DNA of 64,000 bases. Origin: Tetmemena sp. SeJ-2015. Its lineage: Eukaryota; Ciliophora; Spirotrichea; Sporadotrichida; Oxytrichidae. The stretch lies in assembly GCA_027382625.1 (NCBI GenBank), contig JAJKFJ010020927.1, positions 1 through 64,000 on the forward strand, given 5' to 3'. Numbering within the stretch: the first letter of the stretch is position 1; every line of letters begins with the position of its first letter. The notes under the pieces were generated by a model. The model was not told the DNA's origin, ran no database searches, and saw only the letters and a list, made by a program, of their open reading frames with translations. The position numbers and the translations under genes were made by a program. Below, in pieces: positions 62,950 through 64,000 of the stretch.

Positions 62950-64000
62950 TTTTATAATAATAAATGCTGGCGAATAATTAGGATATGAGAGGCGAAATAT
63001 TTTCAAAATACTATAATACTTATCTCTAATATTTTCTTGACTTAATAAATCTAGTTTTAATAAAATAAGTCTTTCAATATTGATTAAAAATTGATGAAAT
63101 TCTCTTGATCTACAATCTCTCTCTAAATAGGATTGCCAAGATGAGAAGTTTGAATTGTAGGGGGGCGAGAGAAATTAACTCTCTAGTCTTGAATATGAAT
63201 ATGATCCTGATTCTTTCTTTTTTGAGCCTGAGATGGCTGTTTGCCAGTCATCTATTTCATTTGAGATTCAAAATACTTATTGAAATAAACAAACACAGAA
63301 TTTTCACAGATTGATAGCGTCTGTGAATGTTACAGCCCTTTGCCTCGCTCTCAAGCTATGAGTGACACTAGGTAGCTCTGAGCTGAGTAGTTTAGTTTAG
63401 ACTGGCCACAAGGCTTTGATGCGCTTGAGTTTTAATGGGAGAACTTATAAATGGAATCTACTCCTCGTACTTCCTTATACCTTCCTCACTAGGACTCAAA
63501 TCCAAAGTTACCTCTCCTTTATAGAGTGAAGCAGAGGTCCTGAGGGTGGGCAGTTAAGGCGTAGGAGAGTGACTCTTGTTACTTAGATTTACTCTAAGAT
63601 TGTAGTTGGCAGGGCTGTTACCTGTGTTAATCTTCAAAGCGTTGATGTTTTGCTTGATCTATTTCAACTTTTATATATCTGGCGATTGGCTTTTGATGGG
63701 CAGGGGTAGGTAATAATAACCCTTTTGTGCGTCTGAAGATATCAAATAGTCATTGTAAGTCTCATCACTGATTTTGAAAGAGCAATATTAAGTATAATGA
63801 TAATTCTAAGAGCACCCCTTCCTTTGAGTTTGATGGTTAGGCCCAACTCGGCAATTCAGATCTGATTCGCACTCTTGATAGTCTTGGTCCATGTTTGAAG
63901 TGGCTCTTTTATTGAACCTGATGAGATTTTGGATTTTTTGAGAACCACTCACCATCTTTGTAAAACAGGGCGCTCTATCATTAAGGCTGCGGATTTCTCT
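62950..64000 (-). CDS. Unknown Ser/Gln-rich protein, 5' end off window
   Basis: Unrecognised and partial at the right edge. A continuous minus-strand frame from 64000 to about 63330 includes VGPNHQTQRKGCSQNYHYTQ, KISDETYNDYLISSDAQKG and VTLDLSPSEEGIRKYEE. After a frame change the block 63105-63290 gives EIDDWQTAISGSKKKESG and SSWQSYLERDCRSREF. No domain recognised. Confidence 0.45.

Overview
The window reads as germline (micronuclear) DNA of a hypotrich/stichotrich ciliate of the Oxytricha-Stylonychia-Tetmemena kind; the species is not determined. Three things show this. (1) Conserved proteins only read through if TAA and TAG are glutamine and TGA is the sole stop. (2) Coding regions are broken by short AT-rich inserts flanked by 3-12 bp direct repeats. 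Removing an insert plus one repeat copy restores frame and conserved motifs. These are internal eliminated sequences (IESs) with pointers between macronuclear-destined segments (MDSs). I resolved about 35 by hand, 11 to 171 bp long, with one 229 bp case that may be an intron. Ordinary GT-AG introns (mostly 31-46 bp) are also present. (3) One gene, PARN, is scrambled: its 5' segments lie on the + strand at 46.56-47.13 kb and the rest on the - strand at 37.5-39.3 kb. A 12-bp pointer joins the two halves.

Layout. 0-12.4 kb: four to six unrecognised, often Gln/Ser-rich genes separated by AT-rich DNA. 13.0-15.0 kb: AIFM3-type Rieske/FAD oxidoreductase (+). 15.1-17.3 kb: unknown, probably mitochondrial protein (+). 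17.46-17.61 kb: a 47-residue Cys/His peptide (-). 17.7-18.8 kb: p24/TMED cargo receptor (+). 18.9-21.1 kb: YY1-like four-finger protein with a BCL7-like N-terminal motif (-). 21.7-25.6 kb: Gln-rich C2H2 protein (+). 25.8-26.6 kb: C-terminal domain of NAT10/Kre33 only (+). 26.8-29.1 kb: helical, RAP-like protein (-). 29.3-31.0 kb: DDX19/Dbp5 helicase with eight IESs (+). 31.1-33.2 kb: PH-START protein (-). 33.3-35.8 kb: USP30-like deubiquitinase with an N-terminal membrane anchor (-). 36.1-37.3 kb: LARP7/p65-like RNA-binding protein (-). 37.5-39.3 kb: PARN 3' part (-). 39.6-40.25 kb: small multi-pass membrane protein (-). 40.8-46.2 kb: large unknown gene (+). 46.6-47.1 kb: PARN 5' part (+). 47.2-49.3 kb: unknown (-). 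49.5-50.0 kb: small TIM chaperone (+). 50.7-53.5 kb: NRF-6-type acyltransferase (+). 53.5-55.1 kb: Gln/Asn-rich protein (+). 55.1-57.1 kb: unresolved. 57.1-64 kb: minus-strand coding tract of unknown gene number, open at the right edge.

The genes do not form a pathway; they are independent loci that would become separate nanochromosomes. RNA metabolism is well represented (DDX19, NAT10 domain, PARN, LARP7-like), as are mitochondria (AIFM3, small TIM, USP30-like, two presequence proteins). I saw no tRNA, rRNA, CRISPR array, telomere repeat or complete transposon. All coordinates were worked out by hand. For the genes marked as length-checked, exon plus MDS lengths sum to whole codons.
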